From contig NZ_JAJHIZ010000002.1 in NCBI RefSeq assembly GCF_021538615.1, forward strand, positions 806,001 through 870,000: a stretch of 64,000 bases of DNA, written 5' to 3'. Position numbers and translations under genes: made by a program. Shown in pieces: positions 11,550 to 20,601 of the stretch; the first letter of the stretch is position 1, and each line of letters opens with the position of its first letter. Source of the stretch: Niabella agricola (GTDB lineage: Bacteria > Bacteroidota > Bacteroidia > Chitinophagales > Chitinophagaceae). The notes below the pieces were generated by a model. It was not told the origin of the DNA, ran no database searches, and saw only the letters and a list, made by a program, of their open reading frames with translations.

Positions 11550-11856
11550 ATTTCCTGCAGTGTCTCGCTGCGGGTAGGGTATTCACCATAGGGGCGTAAA
11601 GAAATACTGAGATTTGATCTTTCTTTGTATACCCTTCGTGTTTTTTTTGCCTTCCGGTCTTCGTGCTTGGAATTTCCCGCAACGGCGCCAGGTTTTTTTC
11701 GCAAGGTGAAGATGCCTGACCCCACAATCTTATTGTAGTCTTAGCGGATCCGTAGCGTCTTTAGGAGTCAATTTAAAACAGCAAGACGCAAAGGTGCTAT
11801 GAGCGCAACGCTATATCCCTTCGTGTTTCTTTATGCCTTCCTTCGTGGTTGGAATT
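11550..11856. repeat. Repeat-bearing spacer with two copies of a 45-bp phrase
   Basis: No gene is evident. Two copies of a phrase that begins CCCTTCGTGTTT and ends TTGGAATTTC lie at about 11631-11676 and 11815-11858; the second runs into the last bases of the next gene. Between them are fragments of the CGCAA-type repeat (GACGCAAAGG, GAGCGCAACG). This looks like decayed repeat material. Confidence 0.45.
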
Positions 11857-13524
11857 TCAGCGTTTCTTCAGCTTTAATTTTTGTTTCTCTACAGCCGGTT
11901 CTTTATCCAGCAGGGGATTGCTTACGATAATGGGCTTGGCTTTCACCACGCTATTCTCCGCTTCCAGTTCTATTTCGCCGATGATCATACTTTGCGGGCA
12001 GATAACGGAATACAGCGACTGGTTCCACAATTGCTGCTGATCCGATGCCGTCATAAACCTTCGCAGGCTTCGCATATTGAGATTGGTAAATTTAAAGCCG
12101 GTCAGCAGTTCTTCTTTCATGGTGGCCGTATCAACGCGGTACAGGTAGGGCACCTGGCCATAGCTCACATTTACTCCCCGTACAATATAAGCATAGGGGA
12201 GCCCTTCTTCCTTAGCCACCCTGATCAATTCTTTCTTCATCTGGCTGAACGGAACAACCGGGTCTGCGGTGAGTCTTAGCACGCCGGCGCTATACGTACG
12301 TTCGCCGGAGGCAAACCCGCCGGGCTCGCGGAATTTCTGCGTTGGCGTCCGGCCGTTCAACAGGTTCTTCAGTACGCCATTCCGGATCAACTCCAGCGAA
12401 TCTGGCGGTAGTACGCCATTATAATCGATATCAAAGGCCCCCGTAGTATGCCGGCCCTTATAGGTTTTTAAATGGGGCAAGGCGGTCAGTGTTAAACCGG
12501 AGGCAATCAGTTTTTGCCCGATCTTATCTTCGTAAAATGTGGTGCTGTTATCAGGATAGAGGATGGATTTTCTGTTTACACCCAGACTGTAACGGAAAAA
12601 ACCGGAAATAAGATCGGAAAGCGATGCGCCTTCAAAAAGCACCGGCCCCAGGTATGAGCCTTCAAAGCGAGGGGCGTTATCCCGTTCCAGTATTTTTTTG
12701 ATCAGCCCACGGGTCGTATCCTCCAGCGTTTTATAATCCGGCAGATCCTCCATCCGGGCTACGGATTCGCTATAGGTTTCAAAAATATTGCTGCCTTCTT
12801 TTCCCTGCATGGAAGCGGAGATGGTGAGCGCAATTTGAGCAACGGGTTTGCGGACAATGGTTCCTTCGCTGGATACCAGGTATTCCTCGCCGTTGTTGAT
12901 GGCCAGAAAACAGGCGGAGGATGTGATCTGGGGATAGGCGATAAATAAGGCGGAAAGCTTTTCCAGCAGCGGCTTCCAGCGCTCTACGCCGGATATCGGT
13001 GGGAGCCCTCCGTAATCCCTGACCACAGGATCAGCCTTCACCAGGTCAGGCAGGTCGAGCTCTTTCTGATCGACCGTTACTCTTTTTAAAGCCGCCATGG
13101 TTGCATTGTATTGCTGCGCGGTCATTTTATAAGCCCGGTCGGTTTCCAGCCAAAGAAGCCGGCGCAATTCGTCGGCATCGTTTTCATCCGGCAGCAGGAC
13201 ATAGGAACCATCATCAAAAAGATAATCAAAATTCCGGCGATAATCGCCCACCAGCAGTTTTACCGAGGCCGTTTTTGTTTCCGACGGACCGGAGAATGGC
13301 GTTACGAGCTGACCCCGCTCTGCACGTATGGCTTGGGAAACGGCGTGTCTTAATTTGTAGCTGATAAAAAAGGGCTTGCCTAAATCGGGAAGCCGCAGCT
13401 GCCGGATATTACGGTTCAGTTCCTGTGAAAGCGCTTTTACATAAAAGTTGTCGCGCAGGTCCTGTGCCTCCGTCGTCAAAAAGCAGGAAAGCATACCGGC
13501 AGCTAATATAAATTTCTTGAGCAT
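11857..13524 (-). CDS. Exported TldE/PmbA-like partner protein lacking the HExxxH motif
   Basis: A 555-residue protein with a signal peptide (LKKFILAAGMLSCFLTTEAQ), so it acts outside the cytoplasm. The body follows the TldD/PmbA layout (long N-terminal domain, then the peptidase-like domain), but where its neighbour has a metal-binding HEIFGH, this protein reads GASLSDLISGFFRYSLG. It therefore cannot bind zinc in the usual way. This matches the TldD/TldE (PmbA) scheme, where the TldE-type subunit is catalytically silent and pairs with TldD. It starts 9 bp after the TldD-like gene, so the two are one operon and probably form a complex. The Lys-rich C-terminus (KQKLKLKKR) is unusual. The substrate is unknown. 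Confidence 0.8.
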   Translation of the reverse strand: MLKKFILAAGMLSCFLTTEAQDLRDNFYVKALSQELNRNIRQLRLPDLGKPFFISYKLRHAVSQAIRAERGQLVTPFSGPSETKTASVKLLVGDYRRNFDYLFDDGSYVLLPDENDADELRRLLWLETDRAYKMTAQQYNATMAALKRVTVDQKELDLPDLVKADPVVRDYGGLPPISGVERWKPLLEKLSALFIAYPQITSSACFLAINNGEEYLVSSEGTIVRKPVAQIALTISASMQGKEGSNIFETYSESVARMEDLPDYKTLEDTTRGLIKKILERDNAPRFEGSYLGPVLFEGASLSDLISGFFRYSLGVNRKSILYPDNSTTFYEDKIGQKLIASGLTLTALPHLKTYKGRHTTGAFDIDYNGVLPPDSLELIRNGVLKNLLNGRTPTQKFREPGGFASGERTYSAGVLRLTADPVVPFSQMKKELIRVAKEEGLPYAYIVRGVNVSYGQVPYLYRVDTATMKEELLTGFKFTNLNMRSLRRFMTASDQQQLWNQSLYSVICPQSMIIGEIELEAENSVVKAKPIIVSNPLLDKEPAVEKQKLKLKKR

Positions 13525-13533
13525 CGGGTGGTT

Positions 13534-15234
13534 TTAAAAAGATGGAGTGGTGGAGGAATGGGCGGCACTGTCGAGATCGGGCCTGGGCAGCACCGGCAGG
13601 CGGTCGTTGGATTTGCTTTTTTTCTGTGTTTCGATCACATCTACAAAAATAGCAGGCGAGGAGGCCGAAACCGGCACCCAGCCGGAATTGGAGCCGCACA
13701 TGCCGTTAAAGGTCTCCAGCGTATTATCGGCCGCAATGATCCTGCGGAACATGGAAAGCGGCGTGCCGATCAGGTCAACGCCCCGTACCAGCTGATCGGG
13801 CCGGCCATCCACAAATACCCGGTATACTTCAATCGGCATTACATTGAAGGCATTGGGGGTGGTGCGCCCAACCGTGGTAAACCCACCCTGCACATCTTCA
13901 AAATAATACCCATAGGCATGTCCCTGTTTTTTGGCTTCGTTGCGCAGCCGTTCTTTTAAAGCTGCTGCTGTTTGGGTTGTAGCGGCCTTAACGATCAGGT
14001 TGCTTTGCCGGCTTTCCGGAATACCCCCGGGGGCCGTCCGGGCATGCCCGTTGGAGCCGCTGGAACCGTTGATCGGGGTACGGGTCATTAAAAAGCTCCG
14101 GAGAATACCATCCTCCACCACCTTTACCTTTTGGGCGGCTACACCTTCATCATCATAGCGGTAAAACCCGTTCACCGCTGCCGATCCTACCTGTTTGACC
14201 GTAGGATCGAGGGTGATGCTCAGGAAGTCCGGCAGTACCGCTGTTCCGATTTTATTTTTAAAAGTGTGCCCGTCAAAATCACTTTTCATCCGTTTGCCCT
14301 CCAGGCGGTGCCCGAAGATTTCATGGAAAAAAACACCCGATGCGCGTCCGGATAAGATCGCCGGTCCCACAAAAGGATCCGCTACGGGTGCCGACCGGAG
14401 CGCGGTAAGTTTGCTGCTCATGGTACGAACGTCCTTTAAAACACTGTCCCTGGAAGGCAGCCCCGAAGGCTCGTAGGCATAATACATCTGGAACAGGGGC
14501 AGCTCCATGCCATCCGGGGCCTTTGTGGAGCTGTATACCGACTGCCAGGTACCGGTACTGTTCTCGATAATGGAAGATCCGTCGGTATCTGTAAAATATT
14601 TACGCAAGATCTTGAATTCGATCGTGGCCATCCCGGTAAGCAGGTCCGGATTGGATTTTAAAACAGCCGAATAAGCGACCAGATTTTTGGTAAGGGTATT
14701 CAGGTCGGGGCGGAGGGCCGCATAACGCAGGGGCGGATCCTGGTACACCACTTTTGGGGCCGGCGAAAAATCGGCAGCAGAATCTTCCTCAGCTACTTTT
14801 ACTTTTTTATTGGTAAGGATTTGTTCATAAGCCTGCACGGCATTTTTATAGGCATTGTCTGTGTTTTTCCAGATGGCAAGGGTGATCAGATCGGCATCAT
14901 CCGCTACAGGGATGCCTCCGGGGAACTGTCCAAATCCTACATTGTGCGTATTATCGAGCTGATAACTGCCCAGCCTTACAGATGGCGAAAAGACGCGGTA
15001 CCGGGAAGAATCAATGCCGGTAACGACGCCAAAGGAAGTGCGGATATTATAGGTGGTGATGTCATCTACCCGGTAACTCATATAATACAGGCGGTCGTCT
15101 GCTTTTTTAAGCTGATCAAACTCCCTTTGCAGTTCCTTCTTCAGCGTCGTCATAAGCAAATCCTGGGAAAACAGCGTTTGGGTGATAAAGGTTAGTCCGA
15201 TTGCAGCGAGCCCCGATCGCAGGTTAAAGATCAT
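13534..15234 (-). CDS. Exported TldD-like zinc metallopeptidase
   Basis: A 566-residue protein with a signal peptide (LAAIGLTFITQTLFSQ). The TldD signature is complete: HEIFGH at residues 304-309 within SGRASGVFFHEIFGHRLEG, and the late motif GMCGSNSGWVPVS around Cys513. In E. coli the cytoplasmic TldD/TldE heterodimer degrades unfolded peptides and matures microcin B17. Here both subunits carry export signals, so a periplasmic role on peptides is likelier. It is first of a two-gene operon with the HExxxH-less partner. A small secreted protein lies upstream, separated by 270 bp. Family certain; function inferred. Confidence 0.88.
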   Translation of the reverse strand: MIFNLRSGLAAIGLTFITQTLFSQDLLMTTLKKELQREFDQLKKADDRLYYMSYRVDDITTYNIRTSFGVVTGIDSSRYRVFSPSVRLGSYQLDNTHNVGFGQFPGGIPVADDADLITLAIWKNTDNAYKNAVQAYEQILTNKKVKVAEEDSAADFSPAPKVVYQDPPLRYAALRPDLNTLTKNLVAYSAVLKSNPDLLTGMATIEFKILRKYFTDTDGSSIIENSTGTWQSVYSSTKAPDGMELPLFQMYYAYEPSGLPSRDSVLKDVRTMSSKLTALRSAPVADPFVGPAILSGRASGVFFHEIFGHRLEGKRMKSDFDGHTFKNKIGTAVLPDFLSITLDPTVKQVGSAAVNGFYRYDDEGVAAQKVKVVEDGILRSFLMTRTPINGSSGSNGHARTAPGGIPESRQSNLIVKAATTQTAAALKERLRNEAKKQGHAYGYYFEDVQGGFTTVGRTTPNAFNVMPIEVYRVFVDGRPDQLVRGVDLIGTPLSMFRRIIAADNTLETFNGMCGSNSGWVPVSASSPAIFVDVIETQKKSKSNDRLPVLPRPDLDSAAHSSTTPSF

Positions 15235-15430
15235 ATAATGGGTTTAATAATTGATTTGATTAAGGATCACATCCATCACGGAAGATACCGATTTTTATGT
15301 TCCGATTCTTAAACCGGTTGTTAAAAACAGGGTGATTACTGTCATCCGGTTTAACCGGACGCGTGCACCGGCCGGATCTGGTTGGTGTACTGTTTTTTGA
15401 ACTTTGTGCAGGTTGTAAACCATTTGCTCT

Positions 15431-15471
15431 CCGGATATTTGTTCACATGATTTTTGTTTACAAATATCCGG
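15431..15471. promoter_or_regulatory. Perfect 12-bp inverted repeat upstream of the tldD-like gene
   Basis: CCGGATATTTGT (15431-15442) and ACAAATATCCGG (15460-15471) flank a 17-base loop, about 200 bp before the tldD-like start and 35 bp after the preceding gene. No T-run follows on the minus strand, so it is not a standard terminator. It may be an operator or an RNA hairpin. Confidence 0.5.
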
Positions 15472-15505
15472 TCAATAAATTTGGTGTACATAACCGGTCA
15501 CTTCC

Positions 15506-15901
15506 TTAGTGCGGACGATTAGACCGGCCGTTATGCAGGTCAGACAGCGATGGTGCCTGGCTATAGTACAGCGGGCGCTTATAGAAGTGCTGACCCGGCG
15601 CGGTACTGTCCGGTTGCGGTTTGTTCCATAAATTGGGCATGCGGTCTGTCCGGTTCATGCCTTTGCCGGCATTTGCAATGGGCTTACCGGTTCCGTAGGG
15701 AAGCAATACCGGCATCCGGTCCTGCCGGGCGAGACCTGTATAAAATTTTTCGTTGAGCCGCTTAATGGTTGTGGTATCAATAATATAAGGATCAGGCCTG
15801 GAATATAATTTCAGGTCGGCCGGCTTTACAGGCATCGTTGTTCCCTGTGCCCGGGCGGCTGTGGCACAGCATGCCAGTACAATAATGATTAGATAATTCA
15901 T
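15506..15901 (-). CDS. Small secreted protein of unknown function
   Basis: A 131-residue protein with a clear signal peptide (MNYLIIIVLACCATAARAQ) followed by a polar, Pro- and Tyr-rich mature part (KLYSRPDPYIID, KRPLYYSQAPSLSDLHN). There is an internal echo, QDRMPVLLP and TDRMPNLWN. No membrane segment or known domain is visible. It lies between the etfBA terminator and the tldD-like pair on the same strand, so it may be co-transcribed with the latter across a 270-bp gap that contains a large hairpin. I do not recognise the family. Confidence 0.65.
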   Translation of the reverse strand: MNYLIIIVLACCATAARAQGTTMPVKPADLKLYSRPDPYIIDTTTIKRLNEKFYTGLARQDRMPVLLPYGTGKPIANAGKGMNRTDRMPNLWNKPQPDSTAPGQHFYKRPLYYSQAPSLSDLHNGRSNRPH

Positions 15902-15943
15902 ATCCGTTTTCCGGACAGGATGCAGCGACTCAGGTTTTTACAT

Positions 15944-15971
15944 AAAAAAAACCGGGAAGATCCCGGTTTTT
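15944..15971 (-). terminator. Rho-independent terminator of etfBA
   Basis: CCGGG and CCCGG arms flanked by A and T runs form a hairpin that, read on the minus strand, ends in a long T run just after the etfA stop. The flanking A/T runs could make it work in both directions. Confidence 0.85.
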
Positions 15972-15975
15972 AGTA

Positions 15976-16938
15976 TTATCCTTTCAACTGTTTAATGGCT
16001 GCTGTAAGTTTGGGTACCACTTCAAAAAGGTCTCCGACAATTCCATAATCTGCCGCTTTAAAAAAGGGTGCTTCCGGATCTTTATTGATCACCACAATCA
16101 CTTTGCTGCGGTTTACACCCGCGAGGTGCTGAATGGCTCCGGAAATACCTATTGCCAGGTAAAGATTCGGTGCAATGGCTCCGCCGGTTTGTCCCACGTG
16201 CTCGTTATGCGGGCGCCAGTGCGCATCGGCCACAGGGCGGCTGCAGGCCAGGGCTGCATTCAATGCTTTGGCCAGGTCTTCCAGTATCCCCCAGTTTTCC
16301 GGTCCCTTCATGCCGCGTCCGCCACTCACTACGCGTTCGGCTTCGGCCAGCGGCACTTCCGCCGACTGGCGGTTTACGCTCACTGTTTTCACTTTTGGAA
16401 GATCCGCTGTCACTTCAGCCGGAGCAACGGTAGCCGTACCTGCTCCTGCCTCAATAGTGAAGGAATTGGGATTGAGTGTGATGATCTTTATAGAGGTGGT
16501 GATCTTTACATCGGCAAATGCTTTGCCGGAGAATACCGATTTTCTGACAACAAAATCATTGGCTGTTTCCGGTAATGCCACAGCTCCGGACACGAGGCCC
16601 GCTTTTAGCCGTGCCGATAACCGGGGCGCCAGGGCCTTGCCATCGGTGTTGTTGGAGAACAGGATAACGGTAGCACCTGTTTTTTCTGCTACCTGCGCAA
16701 TGGCTTTGGTGTACACCTGGGCATCAAAATGGGCCAGCGCCTCGTTTTGAACCTGGTGAATGGTTTGAACACCATATTTCCCCAGCGCAGCAAGATCCTC
16801 CTTTACCGGTGCCAGCACCAGCCCTTCTGCGGGTACACCCAGTTGCTGTGCCAGCCGGGCTCCGTAGGTTAACACTTCAAGCGAGGTTTTTTTTACCGCG
16901 CCTTCCTCATTGATATCGATAAATATTAAAACAGACAT
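15976..16938 (-). CDS. etfA: Electron transfer flavoprotein subunit alpha
   Basis: 320 residues, normal length. The C-terminal FAD-binding domain is easily recognised: VVSGGRGMKGPENW (about residues 200-213), then the stretch with CSRPVADAHWRP, GQTGG and ISGAIQHLAG, and the final INKDPEAPFFKAADYGIVGD. It pairs with EtfB to carry electrons from acyl-CoA and other dehydrogenases to the quinone pool. It follows etfB by about 60 bp of AT-rich spacer containing three TTTGAAAAT-like phrases, and the operon ends in a strong terminator. Confidence 0.97.
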   Translation of the reverse strand: MSVLIFIDINEEGAVKKTSLEVLTYGARLAQQLGVPAEGLVLAPVKEDLAALGKYGVQTIHQVQNEALAHFDAQVYTKAIAQVAEKTGATVILFSNNTDGKALAPRLSARLKAGLVSGAVALPETANDFVVRKSVFSGKAFADVKITTSIKIITLNPNSFTIEAGAGTATVAPAEVTADLPKVKTVSVNRQSAEVPLAEAERVVSGGRGMKGPENWGILEDLAKALNAALACSRPVADAHWRPHNEHVGQTGGAIAPNLYLAIGISGAIQHLAGVNRSKVIVVINKDPEAPFFKAADYGIVGDLFEVVPKLTAAIKQLKG

Positions 16939-16997
16939 GACTAATTTGAAAATGTGTGAATTTGAAAATTTGAAAATTGGTTAAACCGGAAACTGCT

Positions 16998-17741
16998 TTA
17001 AATTACCTTCGCTTCTTCGTGTAACAACCGTACCAGTTCCTGTACATTGTCGGCATCCACCAGCTTTACGCCGGCCTTTGCGGGCGGAAGACTAAATGCT
17101 GCTACTTCTGTAAGCGCATCCGATACCGCAGGTTCTACCACTTTAAGGGGTTTGGTACGGGCGGCCATAATGCCCCGCATATTCGGGATCCGCTGCTCCG
17201 CCATTCCTTTGTTGCAGCTGACCACTACCGGCAGTGACACTTCACATACTTCTTCGCCGCCTTCTATCTCCCGGGTAACGGTGGCTGTTGTTCCGTTCAG
17301 CTCAAATTTTGTAGCCAGCGAAATATAAGGCAGGTCCAGCAACTCGGCTACCATGCCACCCACCGCGCTGCCGTTGTAATCGATGGTTTCCTTTCCTAAA
17401 AAGATCAGGTCGTAATTATTTTCTTTGGCCACCTGTGCAATCTGCGTGGCAATACCAAAGCTGTCCAGGTTTTCTGCGTTTACGCGGATGGCTTCATCAC
17501 CGCCCAGGGCCAGGGCTTTCCGGATGATGGCATCACTGTCGGCGCCGCCAACATTGATCAGGTGAATGATCGTGGCAGGATCGGCTTCCTTTAGCTCGAT
17601 AGCCCGCACCAGCGCATAGTATTCGTCGTTGGGATTAATGATCCACTGTACCCCGGCCGCATCAAATTTCGTATTATTATCTGTGAAAGCTATTTTTGCC
17701 GTGGTATCAGGCGTCTTACTAATACAAACTAATATCTTCAT
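16998..17741 (-). CDS. etfB: Electron transfer flavoprotein subunit beta
   Basis: 247 residues, normal length. The N-terminus MKILVCISKTPDTTAKIAF and the segments FLGKETIDYNGSAVGGMVAELL and PVVVSCNKGMAEQRIPNMRG are typical of EtfB, which binds AMP and forms the heterodimer with EtfA. It is the first gene of the operon and diverges from the TPR/tilS operon. Its upstream region has an exact -7 box and a tandem 12-bp repeat (listed separately). Confidence 0.97.
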   Translation of the reverse strand: MKILVCISKTPDTTAKIAFTDNNTKFDAAGVQWIINPNDEYYALVRAIELKEADPATIIHLINVGGADSDAIIRKALALGGDEAIRVNAENLDSFGIATQIAQVAKENNYDLIFLGKETIDYNGSAVGGMVAELLDLPYISLATKFELNGTTATVTREIEGGEEVCEVSLPVVVSCNKGMAEQRIPNMRGIMAARTKPLKVVEPAVSDALTEVAAFSLPPAKAGVKLVDADNVQELVRLLHEEAKVI

Positions 17742-17769
17742 TATGGTATCACTTTTATATTTGAAAGTT

Positions 17770-17793
17770 GTTTATGCAACTGTTTATGTAACC
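17770..17793 (-). promoter_or_regulatory. Two tandem near-identical 12-mers in the etfB leader
   Basis: GTTTATGCAACT (17770-17781) and GTTTATGTAACC (17782-17793) differ at two positions and sit between the predicted promoter and the etfB start. One helical turn apart, they could be a tandem regulator site. Confidence 0.4.
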
Positions 17794-17796
17794 AAA

Positions 17797-17804
17797 CAAA
17801 GATA
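17797..17804 (-). promoter_or_regulatory. Promoter -7 box for etfBA
   Basis: Read on the minus strand this is TATCTTTG, an exact TAnnTTTG match about 55 bp before the etfB start. No good -33 element is visible. Confidence 0.45.
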
Positions 17805-17851
17805 ACAGTTGTAAGGTAATATTGTATGGATGTCAAAAAAAAATGTTCAGA

Positions 17852-18163
17852 ATGAGCCGGATTGAAAAATTGGAGGAATTGTTGCAGGAAAACAGCGGAG
17901 ACGCGTTTCTGAATCATGCACTGGCATTGGAATATGTAAAAGCAGGAGACGATCTGAAAGCGGGCCGGCTCTTTAAAACCCTCCTGGAAAAGAACGAGGA
18001 TTATGTAGGCAGCTATTATCATCTTGGCAAATTGCTGGAACGCGGCGGGGATGAAGCCGGCGCAATAACCGTTTATAAAAAAGGAATGGAAGTGGCACAA
18101 AGGCTGGGAGAGCAGCATGCATATAATGAACTGAAGTCCGCCTGCGAATACCTGGAATTTTAA
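17852..18163 (+). CDS. Small TPR protein
   Basis: About 103 residues, nearly all helical, with two tetratricopeptide-like units: AFLNHALALEYVKAGDDLKAGRLFKTLLE and SYYHLGKLLERGGDEAGAITVYKKGMEVA. No signal peptide, so a cytoplasmic adaptor or scaffold. I took the ATG at 17852; a start at 17843 would add three residues. It is followed after 9 bp by tilS, so the two are likely co-transcribed. Partner unknown. Confidence 0.82.
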   Translation: MSRIEKLEELLQENSGDAFLNHALALEYVKAGDDLKAGRLFKTLLEKNEDYVGSYYHLGKLLERGGDEAGAITVYKKGMEVAQRLGEQHAYNELKSACEYLEF

Positions 18164-18172
18164 AAATATAGA

Positions 18173-19498
18173 ATGGATCTGTTAACCCGTTTTACAACGC
18201 ATATTTACCAGCGGCATCTTTTTACAAAAAAGGATCGCCTGCTGCTGGCCATAAGCGGTGGTGTGGATTCGGTGGTATTGGGTGCTCTTTGTAAACGGGC
18301 CGGTTTTGATATGGGCATAGCCCATTGCAATTTTCAATTAAGAGGCGCCGATAGCGACGCCGACGAGCTGTTTGTAAAACGGCTTGCCGAAACCTGGAAT
18401 GTACCGTTTTACAGCATCCGTTTTAATACCCGCGTTTTTGCCGAAGAGAACAAACTCTCAGTACAGGAAGCAGCGCGGGCACTGCGGTATGAATGGTTTG
18501 GAGAGCTCCGGAAACGGGAGCTGTACGATTATGTGCTGACAGGTCATCATGCCAATGACGATATAGAAACCCTGTTGATGAGTTTCTTCCGGGGCACGGG
18601 TATAAACGGACTTACGGGCATTAAAGAAAAAAACGGGGCAGTGATACGCCCGCTGTTATTTGCCAAAAGAACCGAACTGGAGCAGTACCTGAACGAGCAA
18701 TCGCTTTCCTTTGTACAGGATGCTTCTAATTTAAAAGACCATTATACCCGCAACTTTATCCGCAACCGGCTGCTTCCACAGGTTGCGGGTATTTACCCGG
18801 AAGTGGAGCAAAACCTGATCGGCAATATCCATCGTTTCCAGGAAGCGTATGCATTATACCAGCAGTCCGTCGCTCAATACCGGAAAAAGCTGGTAAGCCG
18901 GAAGGGGAGCGAATTGTATATCCCCGTGTTGCTGTTGCTGAAAACAGCGGCACCCGCCACCGTGCTGTTTGAGATCATCAGCGATTATGGTTTCAGCGCC
19001 GCGCAGTTGCCGGAGGTTTTGGCGCTTACAGAATCGGATCCGGGGAAATTTATCAAATCAGCAACGCACCGGGTGATCCGCGACCGGAAACACCTAATTA
19101 TTGCACCGCTGGCCGCAGCGGCCGGTTCCCGGGTGCTTGTGGAAGCGCCGGGCGATTATTTTTTTGAAGCAGGAACACTAAAGATCCGGCGGCGAAAAAA
19201 AGAAGGCGCTATTCCTGTGGCGGCGGATACCGCATGGATCGATGCCCGCCTGTTGACATTTCCCCTCACACTCCGGCCCTGGAAAACGGGTGATTATTTT
19301 TACCCGTTGGGCATGAACAAAAAAAAGAAAGTGGCCCGCTTCCTGATCGATCTTAAGCTTACGGCCACCCAAAAAGAGCAGGTATGGGTACTGGAAATGG
19401 GACAAAAGATTGTTTGGATAGTGGGACTGCGGATCGATAACCGTTTCCGGATAACGGATACCACCGGGGAAATCATCGAAATACATTATAAAAAATAA
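18173..19498 (+). CDS. tilS: tRNA(Ile)-lysidine synthase
   Basis: 441 residues. The N-type ATP-pyrophosphatase P-loop SGGVDS is at residues 28-33 and GIAHCNFQLRGADSDAD follows as in TilS. GHHANDDIETLLMSFFRGTG and RNFIRNRLLP are further family blocks. The C-terminal TilS domain (LTLRPWKTGDYFYPLGMNKKKKVARFL) is present. The enzyme attaches lysine to cytidine-34 of the CAU-anticodon tRNA-Ile, changing its decoding to AUA, and is essential. It follows the TPR gene and is followed by mltG on the same strand. Confidence 0.95.
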   Translation: MDLLTRFTTHIYQRHLFTKKDRLLLAISGGVDSVVLGALCKRAGFDMGIAHCNFQLRGADSDADELFVKRLAETWNVPFYSIRFNTRVFAEENKLSVQEAARALRYEWFGELRKRELYDYVLTGHHANDDIETLLMSFFRGTGINGLTGIKEKNGAVIRPLLFAKRTELEQYLNEQSLSFVQDASNLKDHYTRNFIRNRLLPQVAGIYPEVEQNLIGNIHRFQEAYALYQQSVAQYRKKLVSRKGSELYIPVLLLLKTAAPATVLFEIISDYGFSAAQLPEVLALTESDPGKFIKSATHRVIRDRKHLIIAPLAAAAGSRVLVEAPGDYFFEAGTLKIRRRKKEGAIPVAADTAWIDARLLTFPLTLRPWKTGDYFYPLGMNKKKKVARFLIDLKLTATQKEQVWVLEMGQKIVWIVGLRIDNRFRITDTTGEIIEIHYKK

Positions 19499-19560
19499 TC
19501 AGAGCGGCTTTTACCTGTTTTTGCGGGGTGAAGGGCCACCGAAAAATCTGACGTATAACT

Positions 19561-20601
19561 ATGGCAAAAAAGAAAAAGAACGTTCCGTATCTCCTGCTCG
19601 TGCTGCTTTTGCTGGTGGCCTTTGTACTGTTTAAATTCCTGGGGCCTGCTACCCACAAAACAGAAAAAGGTTTTTTATATGTAAAAACAGGCACAACCCT
19701 GGAACAACTAAAAGTACAGTTGTTAAAAGAAAAATTCCTTGGGAGCACTACCTGGTTGAATATGGCGGTAAAGGCATTGGGGTATAAAACAGTAAAACCC
19801 GGTAAGTACAAGGTGGGAGCGGGAACCAGCATTCTTTCGTTGGTGCGGATGCTGAAAAACGGCCGGCAAACCCCGGTAGACCTGGTGATCAACAAAATCC
19901 GCACAAAAGAAGCGCTGGCGGGGAGGATCGGGAAATTGTTTGAGTGCGATTCATTGCAAACGATCGGGTTCCTGAACAGCAAGGATTCGCTGACGGAATA
20001 TGGGCTGGACAGCAATACGGTGATGGCCACAGTATTGCCGTTGCGTTATGAAATAAAATGGAACACAACGCCCCGGGCGATCTTCGACCGGTTCTTCGAA
20101 GCTTATAAAAAATTCTGGACCGATGAACGTTCAAAAAAAGCAGCGGCACAGGGGCTTTCCCAGCTGGAAGTGATTACCCTGGCTTCCATTATTGATGAGG
20201 AAACCAACAAGGCCGCAGACAAGCCCAAAATCGCCAGCACGTATATGAACCGCATAGCAAAGGGAATGCCCCTCCAGGCCGACCCGACGGTAAAATTTGC
20301 GCTAAAGGATTTTGGGATCAAACGCATTCTCTTTGGTCATCTGGCCGTGGTGTCGCCCTATAATACCTATAAAAATAAAGGACTGCCACCCGGCCCTATC
20401 TGCACCCCCCAGCAATCGACCATTGATTCCGTGCTGAATGCGCCGAAAACAGATTACCTGTATTTTGTAGCCAGCAGCAATTTCGACGGTTCCCATATTT
20501 TTACCAGCAACTACGAAGAGCATACGAAGTACGCAAAAATGTATCAGCAGGTGCTGGATGCGCAGATACGTAAAAGAGATAGTATCAACGCCCTGCCATG
20601 A
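19561..20601 (+). CDS. mltG: Endolytic murein transglycosylase MltG (YceG-like)
   Basis: 346 residues. A short Lys-rich N-terminus and a single membrane anchor (YLLLVLLLLVAFVLFKFLG, about residues 10-28) are followed by a LysM-like region and the YceG catalytic domain: VITLASIIDEETNKAADKP with the conserved Glu just before Thr, then IASTYMNRIAKGMPLQADPTV, and YNTYKNKGLPPGPICTP. It cuts nascent glycan strands in the periplasm and is thought to end chain growth. Its stop overlaps the start of the YihY-like gene by four bases (ATGA), so the two are translationally coupled. Confidence 0.93.
   Translation: MAKKKKNVPYLLLVLLLLVAFVLFKFLGPATHKTEKGFLYVKTGTTLEQLKVQLLKEKFLGSTTWLNMAVKALGYKTVKPGKYKVGAGTSILSLVRMLKNGRQTPVDLVINKIRTKEALAGRIGKLFECDSLQTIGFLNSKDSLTEYGLDSNTVMATVLPLRYEIKWNTTPRAIFDRFFEAYKKFWTDERSKKAAAQGLSQLEVITLASIIDEETNKAADKPKIASTYMNRIAKGMPLQADPTVKFALKDFGIKRILFGHLAVVSPYNTYKNKGLPPGPICTPQQSTIDSVLNAPKTDYLYFVASSNFDGSHIFTSNYEEHTKYAKMYQQVLDAQIRKRDSINALP

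Noticed and set aside
17741..18118. 125-residue minus-strand frame opposite the TPR gene
   Set aside because: It is antisense to a gene with clear TPR signature and helical pattern.
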